Source: Winogradskyella undariae
Lineage (GTDB): Bacteria > Bacteroidota > Bacteroidia > Flavobacteriales > Flavobacteriaceae
Direction: 5' to 3'
NCBI RefSeq assembly: GCF_013285155.1
Contig: NZ_JABTEL010000005.1
Location: forward strand, 62,001-126,000
Length of the DNA: 64,000 nt
Positions 48,881 through 57,515 of this stretch are shown one piece after another (position 1 is the stretch's first letter; each line of letters begins with the position of its first letter). Below the pieces are notes generated by a model. It saw only the letters and a program-made list of their open reading frames with translations, did not search any database and was not told the DNA's origin. A program made the translations under genes and the position numbers.

Positions 48881-50647
48881 TTATTTTACCCGATAAACAG
48901 GATATTGTAAATGAGCCTTCTCATAATGTTTACTTTGTTTATGTAACCAATCTAATTGTGCGTACCAATTATTTGCAAATTCATCATCATAGCTGATTTT
49001 TACATTAAATTCCATTTGAAGTTTTTTATTTCCTTTTAAAAGTTCTTCAGCTTTATCTTCCCAAACGTAAGGTGAGAATCCTTCTTTTTGTTGAAGAATA
49101 GTATCGAAGAAATTCCAATTAAAAAATGAATCTATAGCAGTTGGTTCTAATGTTTCAATTAAATAGCGTATTGCCTTTTGATTTGTAGAAATCAAATAAT
49201 CACCTTTTCTAAATGTTATTTTTTTGCTAGACGTTGTTACTTCTGTATTGTAATGAGCGTAGTGCCCCTCGTAAGGTGATTTTCGGGTTTCATAATTTCC
49301 TATTTTATAAGATTCAACGGTTAGTGTTGTATCGTTTTCAAATTGAGTGAATGCCACATTATTTAATTTTAATAAATCAATGACGTTATGCCATCCTTGT
49401 GGAATGATATAGGCTTTAGGAATGGTAACAGAATCTGTAGCTTTAAAATAATCTTGATAATTAATTTCTTTAGTAAAAGGCTTAGCTCTGTCATATTTTA
49501 AACGTGTGGCTCCGGTAAGTTCACTCGGAATCATTTCGCCTTCATAACCTTTAAAATCCCTTGTTGATGATTTGGTGGTGTCAATTTCCCAGGCTAAAGG
49601 GTAATGGTTACCAGCAGTCCATAATTTAGCTTGTTCCTTTCTGAGTTTCGTTATTTTTTCACCTTGTTCTTCAGTGATTTCAATCATGCTTTTCATAACT
49701 TCATAAGTGCCTTCTACACGTTGCTTATAAGGTTTAAGCATGTGAGTTTCTACCATCATACCAAGCGTGTTAAATAAAGTAGTGTAACCCGTAGAATAAC
49801 GAGGTGTATCTAAAAACTGTGAAAATCCAGAATCTGGTGTGCGGTTAAAAACATTGACATATGGTGTGATGTCCCAAGATTTAGCTTCTAGTTTTTGTTC
49901 TAATGTTTGCATCATTTCCGTGTGAATAAATTGGTCAAGCGGTCCTCCTAATTTATTATGCTGAGTAAATAAATGAGTTAGCGTATATTGATAATCTGCA
50001 CCATTGCTAACGTGGTTATCTATAAAAACATCAGGTTGTACTAAATGAAAAATTTCAGCAAAAGTTTTAGCGTTTTCAGTGTCCGATTTTATAAAATCAC
50101 GATTTAAATCGTAATTACGAGCATTACCTCTAAAACCATATTCTTCTGGCCCGTTTTGATTGGTACGCGTTGTAGAGTTTCTATTTAAACTTCCGCCAAT
50201 ATTATAAATAGGAATAGTTACCACAATTGTGTTTTTTGGAGCTTCTATTTTACCATCAACAATATCTCTAAAAAGCATCATGGTAGCATCAATTCCGTCA
50301 GATTCTCCTGGGTGAATACCATTATTAATTAAAAGAATTCTATTGTCTTTTCTTAAGATTTCAAAATCGTCACTAGAACCCTTCATGTTTAAAGTAACAA
50401 TATGTAAAGGTTTGCCTGCGTCTGTATTACCAATTTCTTGTATTGATATTTCAGAATAAGTATTTGCTAAAGCTTCATAATAAGTAATAGTTTCGGTATA
50501 AGTTGCCGTTTCTAATCCTTCGCTTTTTTCAAATACAGTCGTAAAATCAGTTTTGGGTTGTGTTTCTGGATCAACAGGCTCAGTTGGTTTATCAGTCTTT
50601 TCGTTACAAGCAACTAATAATAACGTTAGGAATAATATTTTTTTCAT
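48881..50647 (-). CDS. M14-family zinc carboxypeptidase lipoprotein
   Basis: 588-residue cell-envelope peptidase. A lipoprotein signal ends at Cys14 (LLVAC). The M14 zinc site is HPGE at 112-115 with the third ligand His212 in FIDNHVSNG; the Arg of the RNYDLNRDF block (177-185) binds the substrate carboxylate, and the catalytic Glu is in VETHML near 315. A C-terminal domain of about 230 residues follows the catalytic part. Such proteins trim peptides or peptidoglycan-derived peptides; specificity unknown. Confidence 0.88.
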   Translation of the reverse strand: MKKILFLTLLLVACNEKTDKPTEPVDPETQPKTDFTTVFEKSEGLETATYTETITYYEALANTYSEISIQEIGNTDAGKPLHIVTLNMKGSSDDFEILRKDNRILLINNGIHPGESDGIDATMMLFRDIVDGKIEAPKNTIVVTIPIYNIGGSLNRNSTTRTNQNGPEEYGFRGNARNYDLNRDFIKSDTENAKTFAEIFHLVQPDVFIDNHVSNGADYQYTLTHLFTQHNKLGGPLDQFIHTEMMQTLEQKLEAKSWDITPYVNVFNRTPDSGFSQFLDTPRYSTGYTTLFNTLGMMVETHMLKPYKQRVEGTYEVMKSMIEITEEQGEKITKLRKEQAKLWTAGNHYPLAWEIDTTKSSTRDFKGYEGEMIPSELTGATRLKYDRAKPFTKEINYQDYFKATDSVTIPKAYIIPQGWHNVIDLLKLNNVAFTQFENDTTLTVESYKIGNYETRKSPYEGHYAHYNTEVTTSSKKITFRKGDYLISTNQKAIRYLIETLEPTAIDSFFNWNFFDTILQQKEGFSPYVWEDKAEELLKGNKKLQMEFNVKISYDDEFANNWYAQLDWLHKQSKHYEKAHLQYPVYRVK

Positions 50648-50858
50648 TATGTAGAATTAGAGTGACAATTTACTTATAATAATTAACATGAAAACATATA
50701 TACTCTATTTTGGTGCTCTAAGAGAATTTAATAATTATCTAATTAAATGAGGTGTTTTCTATATGTAAATAGGTTAGAAGAACAGGGGGGATTTTAACGT
50801 TATTTGTATATAAAAAATTATAACTTCGCGTTTAATTTTACACCCTTATTTATATTTA

Positions 50859-51791
50859 ATGCAACAAACGACTAACACTATATTAATGATTCGTCCTATT
50901 AACTTCAGGATGAATGAACAAACGGCTGTCAATAATTATTTTCAAGAAGATTTGGATTTAAAAAATGCTGAAATTAATGCTAAAGCTCAGAATGAATTTG
51001 ATGCTTTTGTAGAAAAGCTAAGAGCAGTCGGTATTAATGTTATTGTTGAAGAAGATGATAAATTAAACGATACTCCAGATTCTGTGTTTCCAAATAATTG
51101 GGTAAGTTTTCATAGCAATGGAGATGTTGCAAAATATCCAATGTTTGCAGAAAATAGAAGAAAGGAACGTAGAGAAGAAGTTTTTGTTAGGCTCGAGAAA
51201 GAAGGCTTTGTTATAGAGAATATAGTTGATTATACTTCTGCAGAACACGAAGGCTATTTTTTAGAAGGTACGGGGAGTGTAATCTTAGATCGCGTAAATA
51301 GAAAAGCTTACTGCGCATTATCTCCAAGAGCAGATGAAGAATTATTTATAGAGTTTTGTGAAGATTTTGAATATAGTCCTGTGATTTTTACAGCTTATCA
51401 GTCTGTTGAAAATAAAAGATTACCTATTTACCACACTAATGTAATGATGTGTATCGCAGAAAACTTTGCTGTAATCTGTTTAGATAGTATTGATGATAAA
51501 AAAGAGCGTAAAAGTATTGTAAAGCATTTAAGACAAGACGGAAAAGAAATCATTTCTATCACAGAAGCTCAGATGCATAGTTTTGCGGGTAATATGTTAC
51601 AGTTGCAAGGTGAAAATGATAAACGTTTCTTAGTAATGAGTGAAGCAGCTCATAGTAGTTTATCTAAATCTCAAATAAACAGTATTGAAAAGCATTGTGC
51701 TATTATTTCAAGTTCATTAGAGACCATTGAAACATGTGGAGGAGGAAGTGCGCGCTGTATGATGGCAGAGGTCTTTTTACCTAAAAACTAA
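50859..51791 (+). CDS. ctlX: CtlX-type citrulline/arginine hydrolase
   Basis: 310-residue member of the amidinotransferase/arginine deiminase superfamily, close in pattern to CtlX, linked to citrulline use in Bacteroidota. PDSVFPNNWVSF at 73-84, YHTNVMM with His192, and the nucleophile Cys300 in GGGSARCMMAEVF are intact. It is a second superfamily member besides the one at 36319. A TAATTTTAC motif at 50833-50841 may be its -7 element. Exact reaction inferred from family. Confidence 0.82.
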   Translation: MQQTTNTILMIRPINFRMNEQTAVNNYFQEDLDLKNAEINAKAQNEFDAFVEKLRAVGINVIVEEDDKLNDTPDSVFPNNWVSFHSNGDVAKYPMFAENRRKERREEVFVRLEKEGFVIENIVDYTSAEHEGYFLEGTGSVILDRVNRKAYCALSPRADEELFIEFCEDFEYSPVIFTAYQSVENKRLPIYHTNVMMCIAENFAVICLDSIDDKKERKSIVKHLRQDGKEIISITEAQMHSFAGNMLQLQGENDKRFLVMSEAAHSSLSKSQINSIEKHCAIISSSLETIETCGGGSARCMMAEVFLPKN

Positions 51792-51829
51792 TACCTAACT
51801 TCTAACTTACTTAAATATTATAGTGAAAT

Positions 51830-53998
51830 TTATGCTAGGGATTCTGCTTTAGGTAGCTCTACAAAGAATTTACTACCTATATTTTCAGTACTGTCTACCC
51901 AAATTTTTCCGTTGTTTAGTTCTACTAAATCTTTGGCTATAGTTAAACCTAGTCCGGTTCCTTTTTCGTTTTGAGTTCCTTTGGTTGTGAAGTTTTTATT
52001 AGAAGCAAACAATTTATCTATATTGTTTTTAGAAATCCCAATACCTGAATCTTCTATGACAATTAAGGATTTTCCGTTTACATTTTTATTAGAAATCGTT
52101 ATGATATCCCCAACTCTACAAAATTTAACAGCATTAGTAATTAAATTCTGAATAACAATTTCTATCATGCTTTTATCAGCATAAATAAAATCGCGTTGAG
52201 ATTCATCAATTAAAATAATGCGCTTATCCTCAATTTTCTGTTCAACTAGTGCCATTTTATTATGAAACACTTCTTGAATGTTGAACAATTCTGGTTTAGG
52301 TTCTAAATTTTGTAGTTGCGATTTAGACCAATTTAATAAGTTAAATAATAAGGTTGAAGCATTATTAGCGTTTTCACTTAACTCTGGTATTAATTCGTTA
52401 AATTCTTCTTTAGAAATATTATCTTCTTTTAATAAATCTAAAAAGGCTTTGATAGAAGAAATAGAATCTTTTAAGTCATGAGAAACAATTGAGAAAAGTT
52501 TATCTTTTACTTTGTTAACTTCTTCTAAGTGATGTATCTGTTCTAATATAGCTTCTGTTTTTTCGTGTTCTTCAATTAGCTTATCTTCTTGTTTTTTTAA
52601 TTTAATTTTATGTGCTTTAGTTTTTAATAAGCTATAAATTAAAAGGGATAGCAAAAAAATAATTATTGCAGTAGTACTATATAAAATAGAAGGTTTGTTG
52701 TGCCATCCTGCCTCTAATACTGGTGCTGAAGATTGTTCTGTAATTTCAATTTTGATGTCATCCTCAATTAAATTTAAATGTTCTATTTCTGTTGGAATTA
52801 CAGGTGAAACTTTTTTATTTAAAGAATCTTTTAGATTGTGAAATTTATTCTGCCAAAAGAATGCTGTTTGGAAATATTCACGTGTAGAGTCCAATGCAAT
52901 ATGTAGTTTATAGTTTTTTAAAAGCTCTGTTTTATTATTTGTTTCCTGTGCAATAATGTAAGCCTCGTCTAGTTGGTATTGAGCTTGTTTTAAATTTTTA
53001 TTCTGAAGGCTTAAATTTCCCATAGCATTTAAGGTTCTTAATATACCTTCTTTATTATTCTGTTCTCTATTATGTTTTAACCCTTCTTCTAAATATTGTG
53101 AAGCTTTATCATATTCATTAAAACGTAAGTATTCACTGCCTAGTTTTGGGAGAATTTCACCTTTTAAATCTTTATCTGTTTCAGGATCTAAAAGAGCCAG
53201 AACTTTTTCATAGTATTCAATAGCTTTTCGGTGCTCTTTTAAAAGCGAATAGAGTTCAGCAATGTTTTTTGTAGAGATTTTTATTCCCTCTATATCTTTA
53301 ATGTGCTTTTTGATTTCTAAACCTTTAAAATTAAACTCAATAGATTTGTCTATTTGATTGGTCTTATAATAGGCTTCAGCAAGGTTATTATACGCTAAAC
53401 TTAATTCTTCGTTTAGTGATTGTGCTTTAAAAATATCTATTGCCGATAATGAGTTTTGTAAGCCTACATAATAATTTCCGCGTTTTATTTCAATAAGTCC
53501 AATACTGTTACTCACTTTAGCAACTCCTATTGTATCTTTTATTTGTAAATATAAAACTCTAGATTTTTTGTAATTATCAATGGCGTTTAAATAATCATCA
53601 CGTTGTGTGAAAATTAATGCTCTGTAGTAACAGCTTTCAGCTAAGCCTTTTTTATAATTAAGATCTTCGGCTAGTTTTGAGCTATTATTAATATAAAGTA
53701 ATGCTTTACTGTAATTTTCATTTTTGTAAAGTTCATTTATAAGCATCAGGGATAGGTCTACTTTTGTAGAGTCTGCTTTTAAGTATGTTAATTGTACAGT
53801 TAGTTTGTCTATTTTTTCATTTTGAGAAAAAACAGATAACGATAAAAGACAAATAGCTAATGTTGATAATAGCTTTATCTTAAAATAGCGTAAAACGAAC
53901 TGCGCTGTTTTGTTTTTAAAAACTTTGATAGAGGGACAAAAAAGTAAGTTAACACAAAACAATAACAACGTTGTTAATGTTTGATTATTAAGCTTCAT
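51830..53998 (-). CDS. TPR-containing sensor histidine kinase
   Basis: 722 residues. An N-terminal signal or membrane segment is followed by at least six tetratricopeptide-like repeats (about 70-390, periplasmic), a transmembrane helix near 440 (TAIIIFLLSLLIYSLL), a coiled-coil linker, and a HisKA/HATPase kinase core: FSIVSHDLKDSISSIKAF (H-box), QNLITNAVKFC (N-box), DSGIGIS and GTGLGLTIAKDLVE (G-boxes). No receiver domain and no response regulator gene nearby, so it is an orphan kinase. The first ATG gives an unusually long, doubly hydrophobic N-terminus, but no better start exists downstream. Confidence 0.88.
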   Translation of the reverse strand: MKLNNQTLTTLLLFCVNLLFCPSIKVFKNKTAQFVLRYFKIKLLSTLAICLLSLSVFSQNEKIDKLTVQLTYLKADSTKVDLSLMLINELYKNENYSKALLYINNSSKLAEDLNYKKGLAESCYYRALIFTQRDDYLNAIDNYKKSRVLYLQIKDTIGVAKVSNSIGLIEIKRGNYYVGLQNSLSAIDIFKAQSLNEELSLAYNNLAEAYYKTNQIDKSIEFNFKGLEIKKHIKDIEGIKISTKNIAELYSLLKEHRKAIEYYEKVLALLDPETDKDLKGEILPKLGSEYLRFNEYDKASQYLEEGLKHNREQNNKEGILRTLNAMGNLSLQNKNLKQAQYQLDEAYIIAQETNNKTELLKNYKLHIALDSTREYFQTAFFWQNKFHNLKDSLNKKVSPVIPTEIEHLNLIEDDIKIEITEQSSAPVLEAGWHNKPSILYSTTAIIIFLLSLLIYSLLKTKAHKIKLKKQEDKLIEEHEKTEAILEQIHHLEEVNKVKDKLFSIVSHDLKDSISSIKAFLDLLKEDNISKEEFNELIPELSENANNASTLLFNLLNWSKSQLQNLEPKPELFNIQEVFHNKMALVEQKIEDKRIILIDESQRDFIYADKSMIEIVIQNLITNAVKFCRVGDIITISNKNVNGKSLIVIEDSGIGISKNNIDKLFASNKNFTTKGTQNEKGTGLGLTIAKDLVELNNGKIWVDSTENIGSKFFVELPKAESLA

Positions 53999-54351
53999 TT
54001 ATGTTTGGGACATATATTAATAGCCTTTCAAAAGTGCAATTAAGAATGGATATACACTAATATTTAAGATTTAATACCAATATATTAGTTGAAATGGTTT
54101 TTTTTTTTTTTTCGGTAAATTTATAACTGATTTATTAAGTGTTAATTTAACGTAATTAATAGTGTTTTATCGATGAATCTCGTTGTTGGTTTATAATATT
54201 GATTTTTAACAGGTTGTTTTTGAAAATAGTTAGGGTATTGATTAGACCTATTGGTTATATGAGTTGAATAATTATGTCCGTGCTGAGGTTTAATAAAACA
54301 ATAAAACCGCTATCTTTGCAAACGTTTTAAAATACCAAAATACAGCAAAAT
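53999..54351. other. Divergent gap between the kinase gene and argS
   Basis: About 350 bases. It holds a 15-base T run at 54098-54112 and the argS -7 element at 54311. A plus-strand TATGTTTG near 54003 is too far from argS to matter. Nothing else recognisable. Confidence 0.5.
54311..54318 (+). promoter_or_regulatory. Candidate -7 element for argS
   Basis: TATCTTTG followed by CAAAC, a very typical flavobacterial -7 sequence. Predicted leader about 30 bases. No obvious -33 TTG. Confidence 0.6.
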
Positions 54352-56130
54352 ATGAAGCTTCAAGAGACTTTAGAATTACATGTAAAAGCAGCGATTAAAG
54401 CGTTGTTTCAATCGGAATTACCATCAGTAGAATTTCAGGCAACACGCAAAGAATTTGCAGGGGATGTTACGGTTGTTGTGTTTCCAATGTTACGTGTAGT
54501 TAAAGGAAACCCTGTTGTAATAGGTGAGCAAGTTGGTCAATATTTATTAGATAATGTAGATTTAGTAAAGGGTTTCAACGTTGTAAAAGGGTTTTTAAAT
54601 ATTGAAATTAGTGACAGTTACTATTTTGAATTCTTTCAATCTATAAAAAACGAAGAGAAATTTGGTTTTGTAGATCATAAGGATGACGAAGCGGTAATGG
54701 TTGAGTATTCTTCTCCAAACACTAACAAACCATTACACTTAGGCCATGTTAGAAACGTACTTTTAGGTTATAGTGTGGCTGAAATTTTAAAAGCTTCAGG
54801 GAAAAAAGTTTATAAAACTCAAATTATTAATGACCGAGGTATTCATATTTGTAAAAGTATGTTGGCTTATCAAAAATTTGGTGAAGGTGAAGTGCCAACT
54901 CAAGATTTAAAAGGTGATAAGTTAGTTGGGAATTATTACGTGAAGTTTGACCAAGAATATAAAGCTGAAATTTCTAAATTAATGGCAGAAGGTCAGTCTG
55001 AAGATGAGGCTAAAAAGAACGCTCCTTTATTACTAGAAGCAAAAGAAATGCTTATTAAGTGGGAAGCAGGTGATGAGGATGTTGTTGCACTTTGGACTAA
55101 AATGAACCAGTGGGTTTATGATGGTTTTGATGTCACTTATAACAATATTGGAGTAGATTTTGATACCTACTACTATGAAAGTAATACCTATTTGTTAGGT
55201 AAAGAATTTGTTGCAGAAGGATTAAAAACAGATGTCTTTGTTAAAAAAGAAGACGGTTCTGTTTGGTGTGATTTAACAGAAGACGGATTAGACGAAAAAA
55301 TTGTTTTACGTAGTGATGGAACTGCAGTATATATGACTCAAGATATTGGAACAGCAATTCAGCGTATCAAAGATTACCCCGATGTTGGAGGTATGGTTTA
55401 CACGGTAGGAAATGAGCAAGATTATCATTTTAAAGTTTTATTCTTAATCTTAAAGAAATTAGGTTTCGACTGGGCAAAAAATCTATTCCATCTAAGTTAT
55501 GGTATGGTAGATTTACCAAGCGGAAAAATGAAAAGTAGAGAAGGAACTGTTGTAGATGCTGATGATTTAATTCAAGAAATGGCAGATACAGCTGAAGAAA
55601 TTTCTAAAGAATTAGGGAAGCTTGAAGAATACGATGAAGCAGAAAAAAGCGATCTTTATAAAACGATTGGTTTAGGGGCTTTAAAATATTACATATTAAA
55701 AGTAGATCCTAAGAAAAGAATTTTATTTGATCCTAAAGAATCTATAGATTTTCAAGGAAATACAGGGCCTTTTATTCAATATACTTACGCAAGAATACAA
55801 TCGATATTAAGAAAAGCAAATATCGGTGCTGATGTTACTTTAAGTGCAGCTAATATTTCTTTTCATGAAAAAGAAAAGGAATTAATTAAGCAATTAGAGC
55901 AATTTCCTGAGATAATACAAAATGCAGCAGAACAACATAGTCCTGCGTTAATTGCTAATTATACTTACGAGTTGGTTAAAGGATTTAATTCATTCTATCA
56001 AAATGTATCTATCCTTGGAGCAGATACTGAAGAAGAAAAGAGTTTTAGAGTAGATTTATCTAAAACAGTGAGCCAAACGATAAAGAATGCATTAAGCCTT
56101 TTAGGAATTGCGGTTCCTGAGCGTATGTAA
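54352..56130 (+). CDS. argS: Arginyl-tRNA synthetase
   Basis: Class I synthetase, 592 residues. The additional N-terminal domain (1-110) is followed by the HIGH-type motif in SSPNTNKPLHLGHVRN and a KMSKS-like GKMKSREGTVV. The C-terminal anticodon-binding domain (DALR type) ends in LGIAVPERM. Own promoter; ended by a hairpin terminator shared with the convergent acyloxyacyl hydrolase remnant. Confidence 0.97.
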   Translation: MKLQETLELHVKAAIKALFQSELPSVEFQATRKEFAGDVTVVVFPMLRVVKGNPVVIGEQVGQYLLDNVDLVKGFNVVKGFLNIEISDSYYFEFFQSIKNEEKFGFVDHKDDEAVMVEYSSPNTNKPLHLGHVRNVLLGYSVAEILKASGKKVYKTQIINDRGIHICKSMLAYQKFGEGEVPTQDLKGDKLVGNYYVKFDQEYKAEISKLMAEGQSEDEAKKNAPLLLEAKEMLIKWEAGDEDVVALWTKMNQWVYDGFDVTYNNIGVDFDTYYYESNTYLLGKEFVAEGLKTDVFVKKEDGSVWCDLTEDGLDEKIVLRSDGTAVYMTQDIGTAIQRIKDYPDVGGMVYTVGNEQDYHFKVLFLILKKLGFDWAKNLFHLSYGMVDLPSGKMKSREGTVVDADDLIQEMADTAEEISKELGKLEEYDEAEKSDLYKTIGLGALKYYILKVDPKKRILFDPKESIDFQGNTGPFIQYTYARIQSILRKANIGADVTLSAANISFHEKEKELIKQLEQFPEIIQNAAEQHSPALIANYTYELVKGFNSFYQNVSILGADTEEEKSFRVDLSKTVSQTIKNALSLLGIAVPERM

Positions 56131-56176
56131 GATCGTAAATATTGATTGTTTTTTATATCAATAATTAAGTTTATAT

Positions 56177-56209
56177 AAAACGTCTATCTGTAGAAGGTAG
56201 ACGTTTTTT
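56177..56209. terminator. Terminator between argS and the deacylase remnant
   Basis: 12-base stem (56177-56188 with 56196-56207, one G-U pair) running into T. The A run at its left suggests use from both sides. Confidence 0.85.
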
Positions 56210-56212
56210 AGT

Positions 56213-57483
56213 TTAACCTTTTATTGTCTTATTAAAGCGGTATACATAACCTAAGCTAAGTTCAGAGAAGTCAGCCTGTCCTAGATTTGCATTAATATGT
56301 GCGCCAAAAAAAAGGTTGTGTTTAGGAGCTTTGTTGGTCGTCCATAAATAATATTTTAGCCCCATTCTTGCAGATACGGTTCGTTTTATTTCATAATACC
56401 AGTTAAGTTCACCTAAAACTTCTACGGTTTCATTATTAGCGTTTTGATAATCATAACCTTGATTAATCATCCAATCTATTTTGTAAAAAGGTTTGTAAAT
56501 GTTGAGGCCTAAATTTAATTCAATTCCGATATGGTCAATTAATAATTCGGACGTGGCAAACAATCCAAAAGCAGTGGCATATCCATAAGGATTTTCTGTA
56601 TAGTGCGGAAATTGTTCTTCAACTAAGGTTTCATTATTTTTTATATAGTCGTAATAATGTTCGTAGAATCGGTAATAGAATCCTCCTCCAAATTTAAAAG
56701 TGTTATTAAGTATTTTTCCAGCCGAAGCAGAAACAGTATAAACCTCCTTTTTAGTATTAAACTCTTTAGATAATACGTTTTGTCCTAGTCCAAATCTAAA
56801 AGATAAATAGGTTTGTGATTTAGATTTGAAGTCCGTTTTTTTTAAGTCAGATAAATTGTTTTGTTGCTTATTTATTTTGCGGAAATACTAGCTAATAAAG
56901 AATTTAAACCTTGGTTAGGTAATTTGCTATGTCCGTTAGAATGGTGTAATAAGCCGAGGCCAAATCTCCAATCTATAGTTTTTGTTTTAGCGACATCATA
57001 ATATAAAAATGATCTAAAAGACCAATTAAATTTAGTTGTTATAGCTTTATTAAATCCGTTTGTTGCAATATTATATTGAGTGTCCATGTAAGAACTTCCT
57101 AAAGCAAGATGTAAGTTTAGACCATCTATTTGTCTTTTTAATATTGAAACTTCAATAAAAGGTAAAATGCTATAAGCGTGACCAATATTTTCGGTGTTTC
57201 CAAAGTCTGTATAACCAAAAGAGATTCCTGTTATAGGATAATTTAATCTTGCTGCCCATTCTTTATCTGGTTTAAAATTATAACACCCTAGACTTAAAAA
57301 TAAGTTTTTTTGAAGGTTGGTTTCAGGAAAATCTGTATTCGCTTCTAATGTTTTTCCGATAAGAATTTCAGGAGTTAAAAATGAAGCATTCTCTTTTTGT
57401 ATTGTTTGAGAGTAGCAATTTTGATATAATAGAGTAACAATTCCTATTGAAAAATAGAAGATTTTAAAGGCTTTAGAATACAT
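56213..57483 (-). pseudogene. Acyloxyacyl hydrolase (PagL-like lipid A deacylase), frameshifted
   Basis: Two open frames on the minus strand add up to one protein. The first (57483-56872, 203 residues) has a signal peptide and the PagL-type catalytic motif HHSNGH at 180-185 (His180 and Ser182), then stops after SISAK. The other frame continues without a stop from about 56881 to 56213, reading INKQQNNLSDL and ending in the barrel strand LGYVYRFNK. Adding one A to the AAAA run near 56875-56878 would restore a single 423-residue frame. The break removes the second half of the barrel. It follows the TonB receptor gene by 32 bases. It may be a true pseudogene, a phase-variable tract or a sequencing error. 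Confidence 0.75.
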
Positions 57484-57515
57484 TGATTGAGGTTGATTAG
57501 TGTCACAATTAACAA

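Noticed and set aside
52278..52481. Short plus-strand frame inside the histidine kinase gene
   Set aside because: Antisense to the conserved kinase core, no support.
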